Of a stretch of DNA of 36,018 nucleotides, positions 1 to 8,311 are shown piece by piece. The position numbers and the translations under genes are program-made. How positions within the stretch are numbered: position 1 is the stretch's first letter; every line of letters begins with the position of its first letter. Origin of the DNA: Erythrobacter donghaensis. Its GTDB lineage: Bacteria > Pseudomonadota > Alphaproteobacteria > Sphingomonadales > Sphingomonadaceae. The stretch covers positions 1 to 36,018 of the forward strand of contig NZ_LSJS01000275.1 of NCBI RefSeq assembly GCF_001557325.1, given 5' to 3'. The notes beneath the pieces were generated by a model. The model was given only the letters and a program-made list of their open reading frames with translations, was not told the DNA's origin and did no database searches.

Positions 1-2
1 TC

Positions 3-611
3 TCGATCCCGCGCACCGCGATCACCATCGCCGCGCTCGATACGCTGTGCGCGCTGGCGGCGGGCCTCGCGATCTTTCCGCTGGTTTTTGCCCATGGGCT
101 CGATCCGGCGGGCGGGCCGGGGCTGGTGTTCGTGACGCTGCCCGTCGCCTTCGGCGGCATGCCGGGCGGGGACCTGTTCGGCGCCCTGTTCTTCATCCTG
201 CTGGGCATTGCCGCTGTCACCTCGGCCGTGGCGCTGCTGGAGCCGATCGTGGCGACGATGGTGGAACGCGGCTTCCGGCGGAGCAGCTGCGCCACGATGC
301 TCGGCCTCTTGTGCTGGGCCATTGGTCTTGCCAGCGTGTTTTCCTTCAATGTCTGGTCCGACGTGAGGATTGCCGGCGACGAGCGGACCATCTTCGATTG
401 GCTCAATCTCCTCACCAGCGACATCCTGCTGCCGCTTGGGGGCATTGCGATTGCATTGTTCGTCGGCTGGGCGATGCCGCTTCGCGCGCTCGGCGGCGAA
501 ATCGACCTCGGCCCGCGCTGGCTCCGGGCATGGCGCGCACTGGTGCGCTACATTGCTCCTGCGGCGGTAGCGATGGTTTTGGTGAGCGCGCTCATGGGGG
601 CTGCGGCATGA
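3..611 (+). CDS. Sodium-dependent transporter (NSS/SNF family), C-terminal part
   Basis: The open frame runs in from the left window edge, so the start is missing. About 200 residues are visible and are dominated by hydrophobic stretches typical of the last membrane helices of neurotransmitter:sodium symporters. One is the helix before the small-residue segment VTLPVAFGGMPGG, another carries SAVALLEPIVATMVERG, and a final one closes the protein. In this family the SAVALLEP-like segment belongs to helix 8, which lines the sodium and substrate site. The protein would sit in the inner membrane and import an amino acid or similar solute with sodium; the substrate cannot be told. The TGA stop overlaps the ATG of the next gene (ATGA), suggesting co-translation with the amidohydrolase. 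Family assignment is from remembered sequence pattern and is fairly secure; a start outside the window prevents a length check. Confidence 0.8.
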   Translation, partial: SIPRTAITIAALDTLCALAAGLAIFPLVFAHGLDPAGGPGLVFVTLPVAFGGMPGGDLFGALFFILLGIAAVTSAVALLEPIVATMVERGFRRSSCATMLGLLCWAIGLASVFSFNVWSDVRIAGDERTIFDWLNLLTSDILLPLGGIAIALFVGWAMPLRALGGEIDLGPRWLRAWRALVRYIAPAAVAMVLVSALMGAAA

Positions 612-1996
612 TGCGCATGCATATCCTGATCTGGCTGACCTGCCTGCTTGGCGCATGCACGGCCAGCCAGAACCGCACTCTCGGCGAACAACGCCCTGCC
701 ATCGCCATAGTCGGTGCAAACGTGGCACCGATGACGACGAACAGCGCCGTCCTACCCGACAGCACGGTGATTATCGCGGGTGAGATCATCACCGCCATCG
801 GCCCACGCGCGACCACACGCATTCCTGCCGGGGCGACGGTTATCGACGCCCGGGGCAAATGGCTCCTGCCTGGCCTCGCCGACATGCATGTCCACCTCGA
901 ACACATCGAGGATCCGCGCATTCTCCAGCTTTTCGTGGCGAAGGGCGTGACCACCGTACGCAACATGGATGGCCGCCCGTTCATCCTCGACTGGCGCGAG
1001 AGGGTCGCGTCGGGCGCCCTGATCGGCCCCACCATAATCACCGCCGGACCCATCCTCGATGGTGACCCGCCGCTCCGCCCGGAAAATCTGGCGGTCGCCG
1101 ACGAACGCAGCGCCGCAGTTCAGGCGCGGGCGCAGATTGCCGCAGGATACGACTTCCTCAAAGTTTATGACAATCTCTCGGCCGCAGCCTATCGCACGCT
1201 CCTTTCGGAGGCGCAGGCCAATGGCCTGACCCTGACAGGGCATGTGCCACGCAGCATCAACCTTGGCGAGGCCCTCACCTCGCAGGGCATCGAGCATGTT
1301 ACGAGCTTCGGCCGCTGGCTCGAGACGGACGACAGCCCGGTGCGTGGCCGCTTTCACTGGTCGAAGCTCTATCTGGCACAGCCGATCGACCGGTCCCGTA
1401 TGGCGGGGCTGGCGCAGCGGGTCGCCGATGAGAAAACGTCGGTGACGCCGACCATGGTGGTTGCGGAACGCGGGCTCGGCAGCGTCGAGCAACAGGCGGG
1501 CTGGTTATCCGAGCCCGAGATGCACCGGCTTCCGGCATTCGTTCTCGAGGAATGGCAGCGCCAGACACGGGGAATGGCGGCACGATTGGAACCGGAAGAC
1601 TGGGCTATTGTGGAGCAGGGGCGCGAAAACAGGCGGCTGCTGCTCGGCGCCCTCAGGAAGGCTGGAGCCCGGATCATGGCCGGAACCGACACGCCCAGCC
1701 CCTATCTTGTTCCCGGAGCCTCCCTTCACCACGAACTGGCCGCATTCGTCGACGCGGGCTTCACTCCCGGCGAGGCCATCGCGGCAGCGACGCGCGAGGC
1801 GGCGGTAGCGGTCGGGCAGGCGGGACAATGGGGCACCATCGTACCAGGAGCGCGCGCGGACTTGATGCTCGTGCGCAACAATCCCCTTGTCGATCTGGGC
1901 AATCTCCGGACGATCGAGGGCGTGATGCTGCGCGGGGCGTGGCTCGATGCCGCTGCGCGCCGCACAATGACCCAGGCCTTCGCCTCGGGCCATTAG
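608..1996 (+). CDS. Amidohydrolase-family lipoprotein (metal-dependent hydrolase)
   Basis: This 462-residue protein begins with a lipoprotein signal ending in LLGAC (Cys17), so it is probably lipid-anchored in the periplasm or outer membrane. The amidohydrolase TIM-barrel landmarks are present: the metal pair in DMHVHLEH (His94, His96), a candidate carboxylated lysine in FLKVYDN (Lys185), His212 in GHVPRS, His230 in IEHVTSF and the catalytic aspartate in AGTDTPSP (Asp361). A C-terminal segment with GARADLMLV is the usual beta-sandwich return of imidazolonepropionase/prolidase-like members. Such enzymes hydrolyse amides, cyclic imides or dipeptides; the substrate here is unknown. It overlaps the upstream symporter by four bases, so a linked uptake and hydrolysis role is a reasonable inference. 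The start at 608 gives the lipoprotein signal; ATG 611 is equally possible. Confidence 0.88.
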   Translation: MMRMHILIWLTCLLGACTASQNRTLGEQRPAIAIVGANVAPMTTNSAVLPDSTVIIAGEIITAIGPRATTRIPAGATVIDARGKWLLPGLADMHVHLEHIEDPRILQLFVAKGVTTVRNMDGRPFILDWRERVASGALIGPTIITAGPILDGDPPLRPENLAVADERSAAVQARAQIAAGYDFLKVYDNLSAAAYRTLLSEAQANGLTLTGHVPRSINLGEALTSQGIEHVTSFGRWLETDDSPVRGRFHWSKLYLAQPIDRSRMAGLAQRVADEKTSVTPTMVVAERGLGSVEQQAGWLSEPEMHRLPAFVLEEWQRQTRGMAARLEPEDWAIVEQGRENRRLLLGALRKAGARIMAGTDTPSPYLVPGASLHHELAAFVDAGFTPGEAIAAATREAAVAVGQAGQWGTIVPGARADLMLVRNNPLVDLGNLRTIEGVMLRGAWLDAAARRTMTQAFASGH

Positions 1997-2045
1997 CTGT
2001 GATGCGTTTGATCGAGGGGATCAAGCAGGCAAGTCGGAGACAGCA

Positions 2046-2240
2046 ATGATTGAGATGTCCGAAAACGTCTTCCGATTGATCATGTGCGATCGTGACGGGA
2101 GGCCGGTCGAGCCGATCGCCGATGTATCCCCAGCTCTGAAGGAGCACTGCCGCTTATCCGCGTCGCTTTACGCCGAGGTCGGCTATGTGCATCTCCTTGC
2201 GCGTGCACGCGCCAAGCACCGCGGGAATGCCAGCCTTGGT
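2046..2240 (+). pseudogene. Possible remnant of a GNAT acetyltransferase N-terminus
   Basis: An open frame starts at ATG 2046 and reads MIEMSENVFRLIMCDRDG..., followed by a segment with ALKEHCRLSASLYAEVGYV. That segment reminds me of the opening of GNAT-family acetyltransferases from sphingomonads, where a similar stretch leads into a PPWIGYL-like core. Here the core is missing. From about position 2240 the frame only continues as antisense of the convergent lipoprotein gene. I read it as a truncated leftover or a non-functional short gene. The resemblance is from memory and is weak; it may instead be an unrelated small protein. Confidence 0.3.
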
Positions 2241-3832
2241 CAACGCACCCGGATCAGCGTCCGCTTGCCCGCGAAGATGATCGACCCGTCATCCGCGATC
2301 GCGTGGCCGTTGCCCTGGTCGAGCACCCTGTCGTCGGTGCCCAGATCGACCCGCCCTGTCTCGGCCCCGGTGGCAAGATCGAGCGAGGTGTAGGCGTATC
2401 GGCTCCCGTAGCGTCCCGCGCCATAGGTCATGCAGACGCCCGCCGAGCACCCGATCGAAGGCACGCCGTTGAACAGGATCGAGGGGTTTGCCCAGACGAG
2501 GCTCAATCGGCGCTGCTGCGGCAGCCAGTCGACCCGCTGCACGCCGGTCGGGGGTGTGGCATCGGGGTTGAACCCTGCCCATTGCGCGATGATGACCGCA
2601 TTGCCGAACGCAGCCGGCGAGTTCTGGGCGGTGAACCCCTCGCCGTCGGGGGTCGAGTAGGGCAGCGCCAGCACGCCGGCGACGCGCCGGTCGAGGAACT
2701 GGCCCGGGCGCGCTGGATCGGGCAGCGGGGTCCAGTCCGCGGGCGGCTCGCCGCGCCAGAAGGCGACGAGATTGTTGCGCGGCTGGTGCCCGTCGACGAT
2801 CACGAAGATGCCGCTTTCGGGCGAGCCGATGAGCGTCGGCGTGGTGCCCGTGCCGGTGCACGGCAGTCCGAGTGCGACCGCCCGGGCCTCCTCCTCACGC
2901 GATCGGTCCGGCGGCACATCCTCGCAGCCCGGCCCGCGCATGTCGTAAGGCGCGCGCCAGGCGAGGCGGAATACGCTGCCGGTCCAGTCGACCGCGACCG
3001 CGAGGTTCTGCGCGGCCACGAAGATCCGACCGGTCTCGTCGATTGGAAAGGAGTTCTGGAAACTGGCTCCGCTGTCGCTCGGCAGATCGAACCCGGCGAT
3101 GACCCTGCCCGCATCCAGATCGACGGCGATCAGGCGGTTCGCATCGGTGCGCACGATCAGCGTCCCGTCATAGGCCAGCGAATGATGTGCGAGCAGGCGC
3201 CCGTGAACCGCCGGATCGACCGCGATGCGGCGCCGGACCGCGAGCGGCGAAAGCGGGTCTCCGGGACGAGCATCGCCGACCAGCACGATGTTGTTGCCGA
3301 GCCTTTCGGTCACAACCGCATCGCCATTGGCACGCACGAGCAGGGCCCAGTCAAAATCGGTGACATTGCGCTCAAGCGGGAGGAAGTCGACCGTGCGCAA
3401 GCTGTCGCTGGCAATCAGGTACTTGGCGACGCCGTTGTTGGGCGTGGTCAGCACCGGCTGCGATCCGTCCGCATAGCGCGACCCGAACACGGTCCACGGC
3501 GAGACATAGGCGGGCGCGAGCGGGCGGGTCAGGGCATCCACCACCTGGGCCGTCTCAACCGCCCCCGGCCCGGTATTCGCCGAGGCCGTGGCGTAGGCGT
3601 TGGCGTGGAAGATCGGCCAATTCGATGCCGCAAGGAAGGGATTGCGCGGCGCGGGGCTGGCTGCGGGCGCGGGTGTCGGGCTCGGTGTGGCGGTGGGGGA
3701 AGGCGAGGGAGAGGGCGACCCGCCGCCGGTGGGCGGCGCCGAACCCCCGTCTTCCCCGCCGCAGGATGCTGCCGCCAGGCACAGCGCCAGTGCCGCGCCG
3801 CGCAGGGCGAGGTTCTTGCGACGCGCGATCAT
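2240..3832 (-). CDS. Exported lipoprotein, paralogue of the next gene upstream, family unknown
   Basis: A 530-residue protein with a lipoprotein signal (ALCLAAASCGG, Cys24), then a low-complexity Ser/Pro/Thr linker (about residues 30-60) and a large globular part. The globular part is a close paralogue of the protein encoded at 3829-5316. Both share N(P)xLAxSxWPxFHxNAYATAS, SPWTVF with YADGSQ, a stretch ending RGPGC, CTGTGTTPTL, VDGHxPRNNLVAFWRG, AQWAGFNPD and DQGN with AIADDGSI near the end. Repeated YDG, DETGRIF and LDLATG turns suggest a beta-propeller-like fold, similar in style to YncE or PQQ-type proteins, but no known catalytic motif is visible. The two conserved cysteines may form a disulfide. 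Its ATG overlaps the upstream stop by four bases, so the pair is co-translated. Function unknown. Confidence 0.85.
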   Translation of the reverse strand: MIARRKNLALRGAALALCLAAASCGGEDGGSAPPTGGGSPSPSPSPTATPSPTPAPAASPAPRNPFLAASNWPIFHANAYATASANTGPGAVETAQVVDALTRPLAPAYVSPWTVFGSRYADGSQPVLTTPNNGVAKYLIASDSLRTVDFLPLERNVTDFDWALLVRANGDAVVTERLGNNIVLVGDARPGDPLSPLAVRRRIAVDPAVHGRLLAHHSLAYDGTLIVRTDANRLIAVDLDAGRVIAGFDLPSDSGASFQNSFPIDETGRIFVAAQNLAVAVDWTGSVFRLAWRAPYDMRGPGCEDVPPDRSREEEARAVALGLPCTGTGTTPTLIGSPESGIFVIVDGHQPRNNLVAFWRGEPPADWTPLPDPARPGQFLDRRVAGVLALPYSTPDGEGFTAQNSPAAFGNAVIIAQWAGFNPDATPPTGVQRVDWLPQQRRLSLVWANPSILFNGVPSIGCSAGVCMTYGAGRYGSRYAYTSLDLATGAETGRVDLGTDDRVLDQGNGHAIADDGSIIFAGKRTLIRVR

Positions 3833-5316
3833 CGCGCGGCACTCCGATCGGCGAAGAGCCGCATCGTGCCCTGGCGCACGCCGACCACGATCGACCCGTC
3901 ATCGGCGATCGCCTGCTGGTTGCCCTGGTCGGTCCACTCCTTGCCCTCGCCGAGCGGCACGTCGAGCATGATCCGCCCGGTGGCGATGTCCAGCCCGCGA
4001 TAGGCATGGACGCACCCCTCGCCCCGGCCCGTGCCGTAGACCAGCCCCGTCCGCGAGGAGACGGTGGGGATGCCGTTGAAATGGGCCTCGGGGTTGGCCC
4101 AGACCAGCCGGAAGGCGCGCGCCTCCCAGTCCCAGTCGACCCGCTGCACCCCCTTGGGCGGCGTGCAATCGGGGTTGAAGCCGGCCCATTGCGCCACGAA
4201 CACCGCATCGCCGAGCACGGCGGGAGAGTTCTCGGCGGTATGGCCCTCGCCTTCCGGGGTCGACAGCGGCAGGGCGATCCGCCCCGCCAGCCGCCGGTCC
4301 TGACCGGGAATACCGCGCCAGCCCGCCGGGATCGCGCCGCGCCAGAAGGCGACGAGGTTGTTGCGGGGCGCGTGACCGTCGACCATCACCACCAGGCCGC
4401 TTTCGGCATCGCCCATCAGCGTCGGCGTCGTGCCCGTTCCGGTGCAGCGCTGGCCGCGGATTGTCTTCAGTCGCTCGCGCAGGCGCGATTGGCGGCGCGG
4501 CTCGCTGCAGCCCGGCCCGCGGAAGTCGTAGGGCGCCTGCCATTCGGTGCGGAACGCCCGGCCGTCCCACCTGAGGGCGGTCAGGGCCTTCTGGGTGGTG
4601 ATGAAGATCCGCCCCGTCTCGTCGTGCGCGAAGGCGTTGTGATAGGCATAGCCCGCGCCGCCTTCACCGAGCGGATGGACCGCGACCACCTGTCCCGTTG
4701 CGATCGAGATGGCGGCAATGCGGCTGTCCTCCATCAGCACGAGAATGTGCCCGTCATAGCTGACCGAGAAGTGGATCGTGATCTCGCCCGCCGACTTGGG
4801 CACGGTGATGGTACGGGCGACCACCAGTTCGCACGAGGGGCAATCGGGCCGAGCATCGCGCAGCAGCACGAACTCGTTGCGGGAGATGTTGGTGACGACG
4901 ATCTCGCCATTGCGCAGCGCCGCCACGTTCCAGTCGAAATCCCAGCGGCCGCGCGGCAGCTCGAGATAGCTCACCTGCCGGAACATCGGCCCCTGCATCA
5001 GGAACTTGACGACCCCGTGCTGGGTGTTGCTGATCACGGCCTGGCTCCCGTCCGCATAGGGTGCGGGGAAGACGGTCCAGGGCGACGTCCCGTCAGCCGG
5101 ATTGTCGAGCCGTGTGACCCGCACCCGGTCGCCGGGGCGCGGCGCGGGCAGGTCTCCCGATGCGGTGGCGTAGGCGTTGCGGTGGAACAACGGCCAGCTC
5201 GACCGGGCGAGATGGGGATTATCCGGCACCGCCTCCGCTGGCTCGGAGGGCTGGGATTGCAGCGGGCCGGCCAGCACCATGGCAAACAAAGCGGCGAACG
5301 ATAGCAACGTCTTCAT
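3829..5316 (-). CDS. Exported propeller-like protein, paralogue of the adjacent lipoprotein
   Basis: This 495-residue protein has a Sec signal (MKTLLSFAALFAMVLAGPLQSQ) rather than the lipoprotein signal of its downstream paralogue, so the two copies are probably placed differently: one soluble in the periplasm or outside, one membrane-anchored. Shared motifs are HLARSSWPLFHRNAYATAS, SPWTVF, DETGRIF, APYDFRGPGC, CTGTGTTPTL, DGHAPRNNLVAFWRG, WAGFNPD and DQGNQQAIADDGSI. A CPSC pair in DARPDCPSCELV occurs only in this copy. There is no recognisable enzyme active site. ATG 5316 is chosen because it places the positive residue next to the hydrophobic core; ATG 5328 (adding MDDR) is possible. It lies between a small basic secreted protein upstream and its paralogue downstream, and is divergent from a two-component system. 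Function unknown. Confidence 0.85.
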   Translation of the reverse strand: MKTLLSFAALFAMVLAGPLQSQPSEPAEAVPDNPHLARSSWPLFHRNAYATASGDLPAPRPGDRVRVTRLDNPADGTSPWTVFPAPYADGSQAVISNTQHGVVKFLMQGPMFRQVSYLELPRGRWDFDWNVAALRNGEIVVTNISRNEFVLLRDARPDCPSCELVVARTITVPKSAGEITIHFSVSYDGHILVLMEDSRIAAISIATGQVVAVHPLGEGGAGYAYHNAFAHDETGRIFITTQKALTALRWDGRAFRTEWQAPYDFRGPGCSEPRRQSRLRERLKTIRGQRCTGTGTTPTLMGDAESGLVVMVDGHAPRNNLVAFWRGAIPAGWRGIPGQDRRLAGRIALPLSTPEGEGHTAENSPAVLGDAVFVAQWAGFNPDCTPPKGVQRVDWDWEARAFRLVWANPEAHFNGIPTVSSRTGLVYGTGRGEGCVHAYRGLDIATGRIMLDVPLGEGKEWTDQGNQQAIADDGSIVVGVRQGTMRLFADRSAAR

Positions 5317-5390
5317 GCGATCATCCATTCGTAAGGTTGGGCGGGACGCCCCACCAGCGCGTCCCGCCCCGGAGAGAACAGGCGGTCGGA

Positions 5391-5810
5391 TCAGCGGGGG
5401 GAGCGGACCCGCACCCACCGGCGCTGCGGGCGCGTCTCGCCGCGCGGCCCGGTGATCTGCCTGCTCCGCCCGATCGTGCGGGGCCCGACGCGGGCCGCTT
5501 CGCGCACGGCGGTGCGACTGCGGCCATCGGCGCCGGTGAGGGTTGACTGCGCCGTCACCCCCTCTCCGCGAACATAGCGGCGCGCAAAATCGCGCGTCGC
5601 CGTCCTGCCGTTCGCGCCTTGGATTGCGACGGTTCCCGACCGCCCGTCGTCGCCTGCGCTGCTCGAGCGGGTGACTGTCGCGGTGCCGCGGTCGGTCGTG
5701 ACCTCCGTGCTGGCACTGCGAGGCTGCTCCTGCGCAGCAACGGGGGCGGCCAGCCATCCGGTCGCCAGCAGCGCGGCGGCGGACAGCATCATCTGTCGTG
5801 AGGGTATCAT
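5391..5810 (-). CDS. Small secreted basic protein with DGR(S/T) repeats
   Basis: A 139-residue protein with a Sec signal ending near PVAAQEQ. The mature part is rich in Arg, Thr, Ser and Gly and carries three imperfect copies of a G(A/D)(D/N)GR(S/T)xT unit (AGDDGRSGT, GANGRTAT, GADGRSRT). It ends in a very basic tail (RPQRRWVRVRSPR). The start has a good ribosome site, GGAG about ten bases before ATG 5810. It is the first gene of the minus-strand group followed by the two propeller-like paralogues. It faces the response-regulator gene across a gap with TGTAACG sites, so it is a likely target of that regulator. I do not recognise the family. The repeat character suggests a surface or matrix-binding role, but that is a guess. 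Confidence 0.75.
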   Translation of the reverse strand: MIPSRQMMLSAAALLATGWLAAPVAAQEQPRSASTEVTTDRGTATVTRSSSAGDDGRSGTVAIQGANGRTATRDFARRYVRGEGVTAQSTLTGADGRSRTAVREAARVGPRTIGRSRQITGPRGETRPQRRWVRVRSPR

Positions 5811-5857
5811 CTTGCGTCTCCATGCGAAGTTGCCATGATCTTCGTCTCAAATATTCC

Positions 5858-5906
5858 TGTAACGCCATGATTTCGCCGAAGGGCTTTCGTGTAACGAAGC
5901 GTTACA
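5858..5906. promoter_or_regulatory. Candidate response-regulator operator: three TGTAACG half-sites
   Basis: The 135-base gap between the divergent secreted-protein gene and the response-regulator gene holds TGTAACG at 5858-5864, TGTAACG at 5890-5896 and its inverse CGTTACA at 5900-5906. The last two form a perfect inverted repeat with a three-base spacer. The first two start 32 bases apart, close to three helical turns. OmpR-family regulators often bind such repeated half-sites, and GTTACA resembles part of the known RstA box. Control by the adjacent regulator is inference. Confidence 0.55.
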
Positions 5907-5945
5907 GCCGTTGCGGTGCAGCGCGCGGCGTAGGATGAGAGGCAG

Positions 5946-6653
5946 ATGCAGGGGCAGCCGCATCAGATCATTGTGGTCGAGGACGATACCGAGATCAGGT
6001 CGATGCTCGTCAGCCTGCTCGCGGCGCAGAGCTGGACGTGTTCCGGCGTGGGCAATGCCGGGGATCTCGACCGCGCGATGGCCGCCGGGATGCCGCTGGC
6101 GGTGGTGCTGGACATCAATCTTCCGGGCGAGGACGGTCTCAGCATCGCCCGCCGCCTTGCCGCGCTGCCCTCTCCGCCCGCCATTCTGATGCTCACCGCC
6201 CGCAGCGAGGACATCGACCGCATCATCGGGCTGGAAATCGGGGCCGACGACTATCTCGGCAAGCCGTTCAATCCGCGCGAGCTGATCGCGCGGCTTCGCG
6301 CGCTCATGCGCCGGATGGCGCGATCGGGCGGCGAGGAAGCGGGCGAAGTGCTGCACGCTGCCGGGCTGACGATCGATGAGGGAGCACGGCGCGTCACCCG
6401 TGCCGGAGGCGAGGAGGTCAGCCTGTCGGGCGCCGAATTCGCTCTGCTGATCCACCTGGCCCGGGCGAAGGGGCGCATCCTGTCGCGCGATTACCTGCTC
6501 GATGCGATCCACGGGCGCGAGGCGGCGCCTTTCGATCGCGCTATCGATGTCCTCGTCAGCCGCCTGCGCAAGAAGATCGATGTGCCGGGACGGGATTCGC
6601 TGATCGAGGCGGTCCGCAACGCCGGCTACGTGCTGCGGGAGCCTCGCCGATGA
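5946..6653 (+). CDS. OmpR-family response regulator
   Basis: A 235-residue two-domain regulator. Residues 8-125 form the receiver domain: acidic pair in VVEDD, phosphoacceptor Asp56 in VVLDINLPG, Thr84 in LMLTAR and Lys106 in GKPFNP. Residues about 135-233 form the winged-helix DNA-binding domain, with LSGAEFALL, ILSRDYLLDAIHGR and VDVLVSRLRKKI-like landmarks. GAGAGG before ATG 5946 is a good ribosome site. Its stop overlaps the start of the sensor kinase (ATGA), a standard two-component pair. The gap upstream contains three TGTAACG half-sites, so self-regulation and control of the divergent exported-protein genes are likely. The inducing signal is unknown. The HGREAAPFDRAIDV segment resembles the OmpR/RstA branch, but I cannot name a specific orthologue. 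Confidence 0.95.
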   Translation: MQGQPHQIIVVEDDTEIRSMLVSLLAAQSWTCSGVGNAGDLDRAMAAGMPLAVVLDINLPGEDGLSIARRLAALPSPPAILMLTARSEDIDRIIGLEIGADDYLGKPFNPRELIARLRALMRRMARSGGEEAGEVLHAAGLTIDEGARRVTRAGGEEVSLSGAEFALLIHLARAKGRILSRDYLLDAIHGREAAPFDRAIDVLVSRLRKKIDVPGRDSLIEAVRNAGYVLREPRR

Positions 6654-8005
6654 TCCGGACCGGTGGTCTGCCGCGGCTGCGCATCCTGCTGCTGATCCTG
6701 GGTCTGCTGGCCGTGGTCCAGCTGGGTCTTGCGACCTATGCCTTTCTCCAAGCCACCACCGACGGCACGCGCGGTTTCGCATTTCCCGGTCCGGAACGCC
6801 TGAGGGCTCTGGTAGCCGTCATCGAAGAGTCCGAACCCGCGCTTCGCCCGGAGATTGTCCGGGCCTTCGGCGACGGGACGCTCGATGCCGCGATCCTGCC
6901 GGGCCGGGCTGCCTTGCCCGAGGCGGATGCAAGCGAGGTGATGCCGGGCATGACAGCGGTGCTCGAAGCCTATCTCGGCACGCTGGGAAAGCGCGAGGTG
7001 ATCGTCTGGATCGCACCCGACGATCCGGCGGAGGCCATCGCGCTGCGCCATGGACCTGGCAGGCTGTGGAGCCGCCATCCGCTGCGGATGGCCGTGGAGT
7101 TGCAAACCGGCGAATGGCTGCTGATCGAGACTCGCGGCAATCTCGCCCAGAAGGTGTTCGGTTTTCCCCCCGGATTGTGGGCCGGGCTGTTCGGCGTGAC
7201 CCTTGCCCTCCTGTCGCTTTGGATTCTTTGGCGCAGTCTTGCCCCCCTCGGCGGGCTTGCTGCCGCCCTGGATCGCTTCTCGGCCCATCCCGTTCCCCAG
7301 CAGGTGCCTGCCAAGGGGCCCGAGGAAACCCGCCGGATCATCGATGCGGTCAACCGGATGCAGGAGGAGATCTCCACCTTCATCACCGAACGCGAGGTGA
7401 TGTTCGGCGCGCTGTCGCATGATCTGCGCACCGGCCTGACGCGGCTTTCGTTGCGCATCGCGGGGATCGCGGACGAGGCGACGCGCGAAGGGGCGGAGCG
7501 CGACCTTTCCAGGATGAACGCCATCGTCGAGGATGCGCTGGTGTTTGCCCGGCTTGAAGCGCGAATGCCTGCACCTGGCGACGCGGTGACGCTTGCCGAG
7601 TTGCTGCACGAGCTGCGCCATGCCTATCCCGATCTGCCGGTGCGGGCCGACCCGCCGCCCGATATCCAGCTTGCCTGTGACGGTCCCGAACTGTTCCGGG
7701 CCCTGCAGAACCTGATCGAGAATGGCGTCGCCCACGCAGGCGGAGCGGAGCTGTCCGTCACCTGCGATGATCGGCAGTGCCGCTTCGATGTGATGGACCG
7801 CGGACCCGGCCTCGCGGGCCAGAACCGCGCCGAACTCGTCAAGCCCTTCGTCCGCGGCAAGGACGCCGCGGCCAGCAACCTTCCCGGTTCCGGGCTCGGC
7901 CTTGCCATCGTGCAGCGGATCGCGGTCCGTTCGCGAGGCCAGTTCGCGTTGCTCGACCGACCCGGCGGCGGCATGATCGCACGGCTCGAGGTGTTGCTGT
8001 GCTGA
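6650..8005 (+). CDS. Sensor histidine kinase, EnvZ-like layout
   Basis: A 451-residue inner-membrane kinase. It has a first membrane helix (about residues 10-32), a periplasmic sensor region of about 140 residues, a second helix (about 176-195) and a short linker, then the dimerisation and phosphoacceptor helix with FGALSHDLRTGLTRL (His257). The ATP-binding domain shows the N box (LQNLIENGVAHAG), DRGPGL and GSGLGLAIV. The H box normally reads HDLRTPLTRL; here the conserved proline is glycine, read directly as ACC GGC CTG. That proline kinks the helix next to the histidine and is important for phosphatase or kinase balance in EnvZ-type enzymes. The gene overlaps the response regulator by four bases and must be its partner. 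The signal sensed is unknown. Confidence 0.94.
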   Translation: MIRTGGLPRLRILLLILGLLAVVQLGLATYAFLQATTDGTRGFAFPGPERLRALVAVIEESEPALRPEIVRAFGDGTLDAAILPGRAALPEADASEVMPGMTAVLEAYLGTLGKREVIVWIAPDDPAEAIALRHGPGRLWSRHPLRMAVELQTGEWLLIETRGNLAQKVFGFPPGLWAGLFGVTLALLSLWILWRSLAPLGGLAAALDRFSAHPVPQQVPAKGPEETRRIIDAVNRMQEEISTFITEREVMFGALSHDLRTGLTRLSLRIAGIADEATREGAERDLSRMNAIVEDALVFARLEARMPAPGDAVTLAELLHELRHAYPDLPVRADPPPDIQLACDGPELFRALQNLIENGVAHAGGAELSVTCDDRQCRFDVMDRGPGLAGQNRAELVKPFVRGKDAAASNLPGSGLGLAIVQRIAVRSRGQFALLDRPGGGMIARLEVLLC

Positions 8006-8311
8006 TTGGTCGGCCCTTCAGGCGGGATTGCACCGGAGATATCTTCGCTTGGGCAGTGTCGGCGTGAGAGCGGGGCCATTTTTGGCAAAGGCGGTCACTG
8101 GCCATAAGCCATCAGTAGCATTGTTTAGGATCAGTCAAATGCACAGGTTCCGGGGTTCCCTTCACCCCCCGGGAGCCCGGACGCGTCCGCTTCCCCTTTC
8201 CGGAATGGATCAGTCGCCGGTTTCCGCCATCGCCTATCCCTGCTAGGGGCGGGCGCGGCGCTAGGCTGTGGCTCCCCTTCGACCGCTGCCGCGCGGTGCC
8301 GGCTGTCGGCA
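8006..8311. other. Intergenic stretch between the kinase and desaturase genes
   Basis: About 300 bases without a convincing gene. Short open frames here lack ribosome sites and codon bias. A small CCCTGCTAGGGG hairpin lies near 8238-8249. The local composition is more mixed than in the flanking genes. It probably contains the desaturase promoter, but I cannot place -35 and -10 boxes with confidence. Confidence 0.4.

Noticed and set aside
2303..5304. Plus-strand open frames opposite the two propeller-like genes
   Set aside because: They have Arg/Gly/Pro-rich composition without motifs, while the minus strand shows two conserved paralogues with signals.
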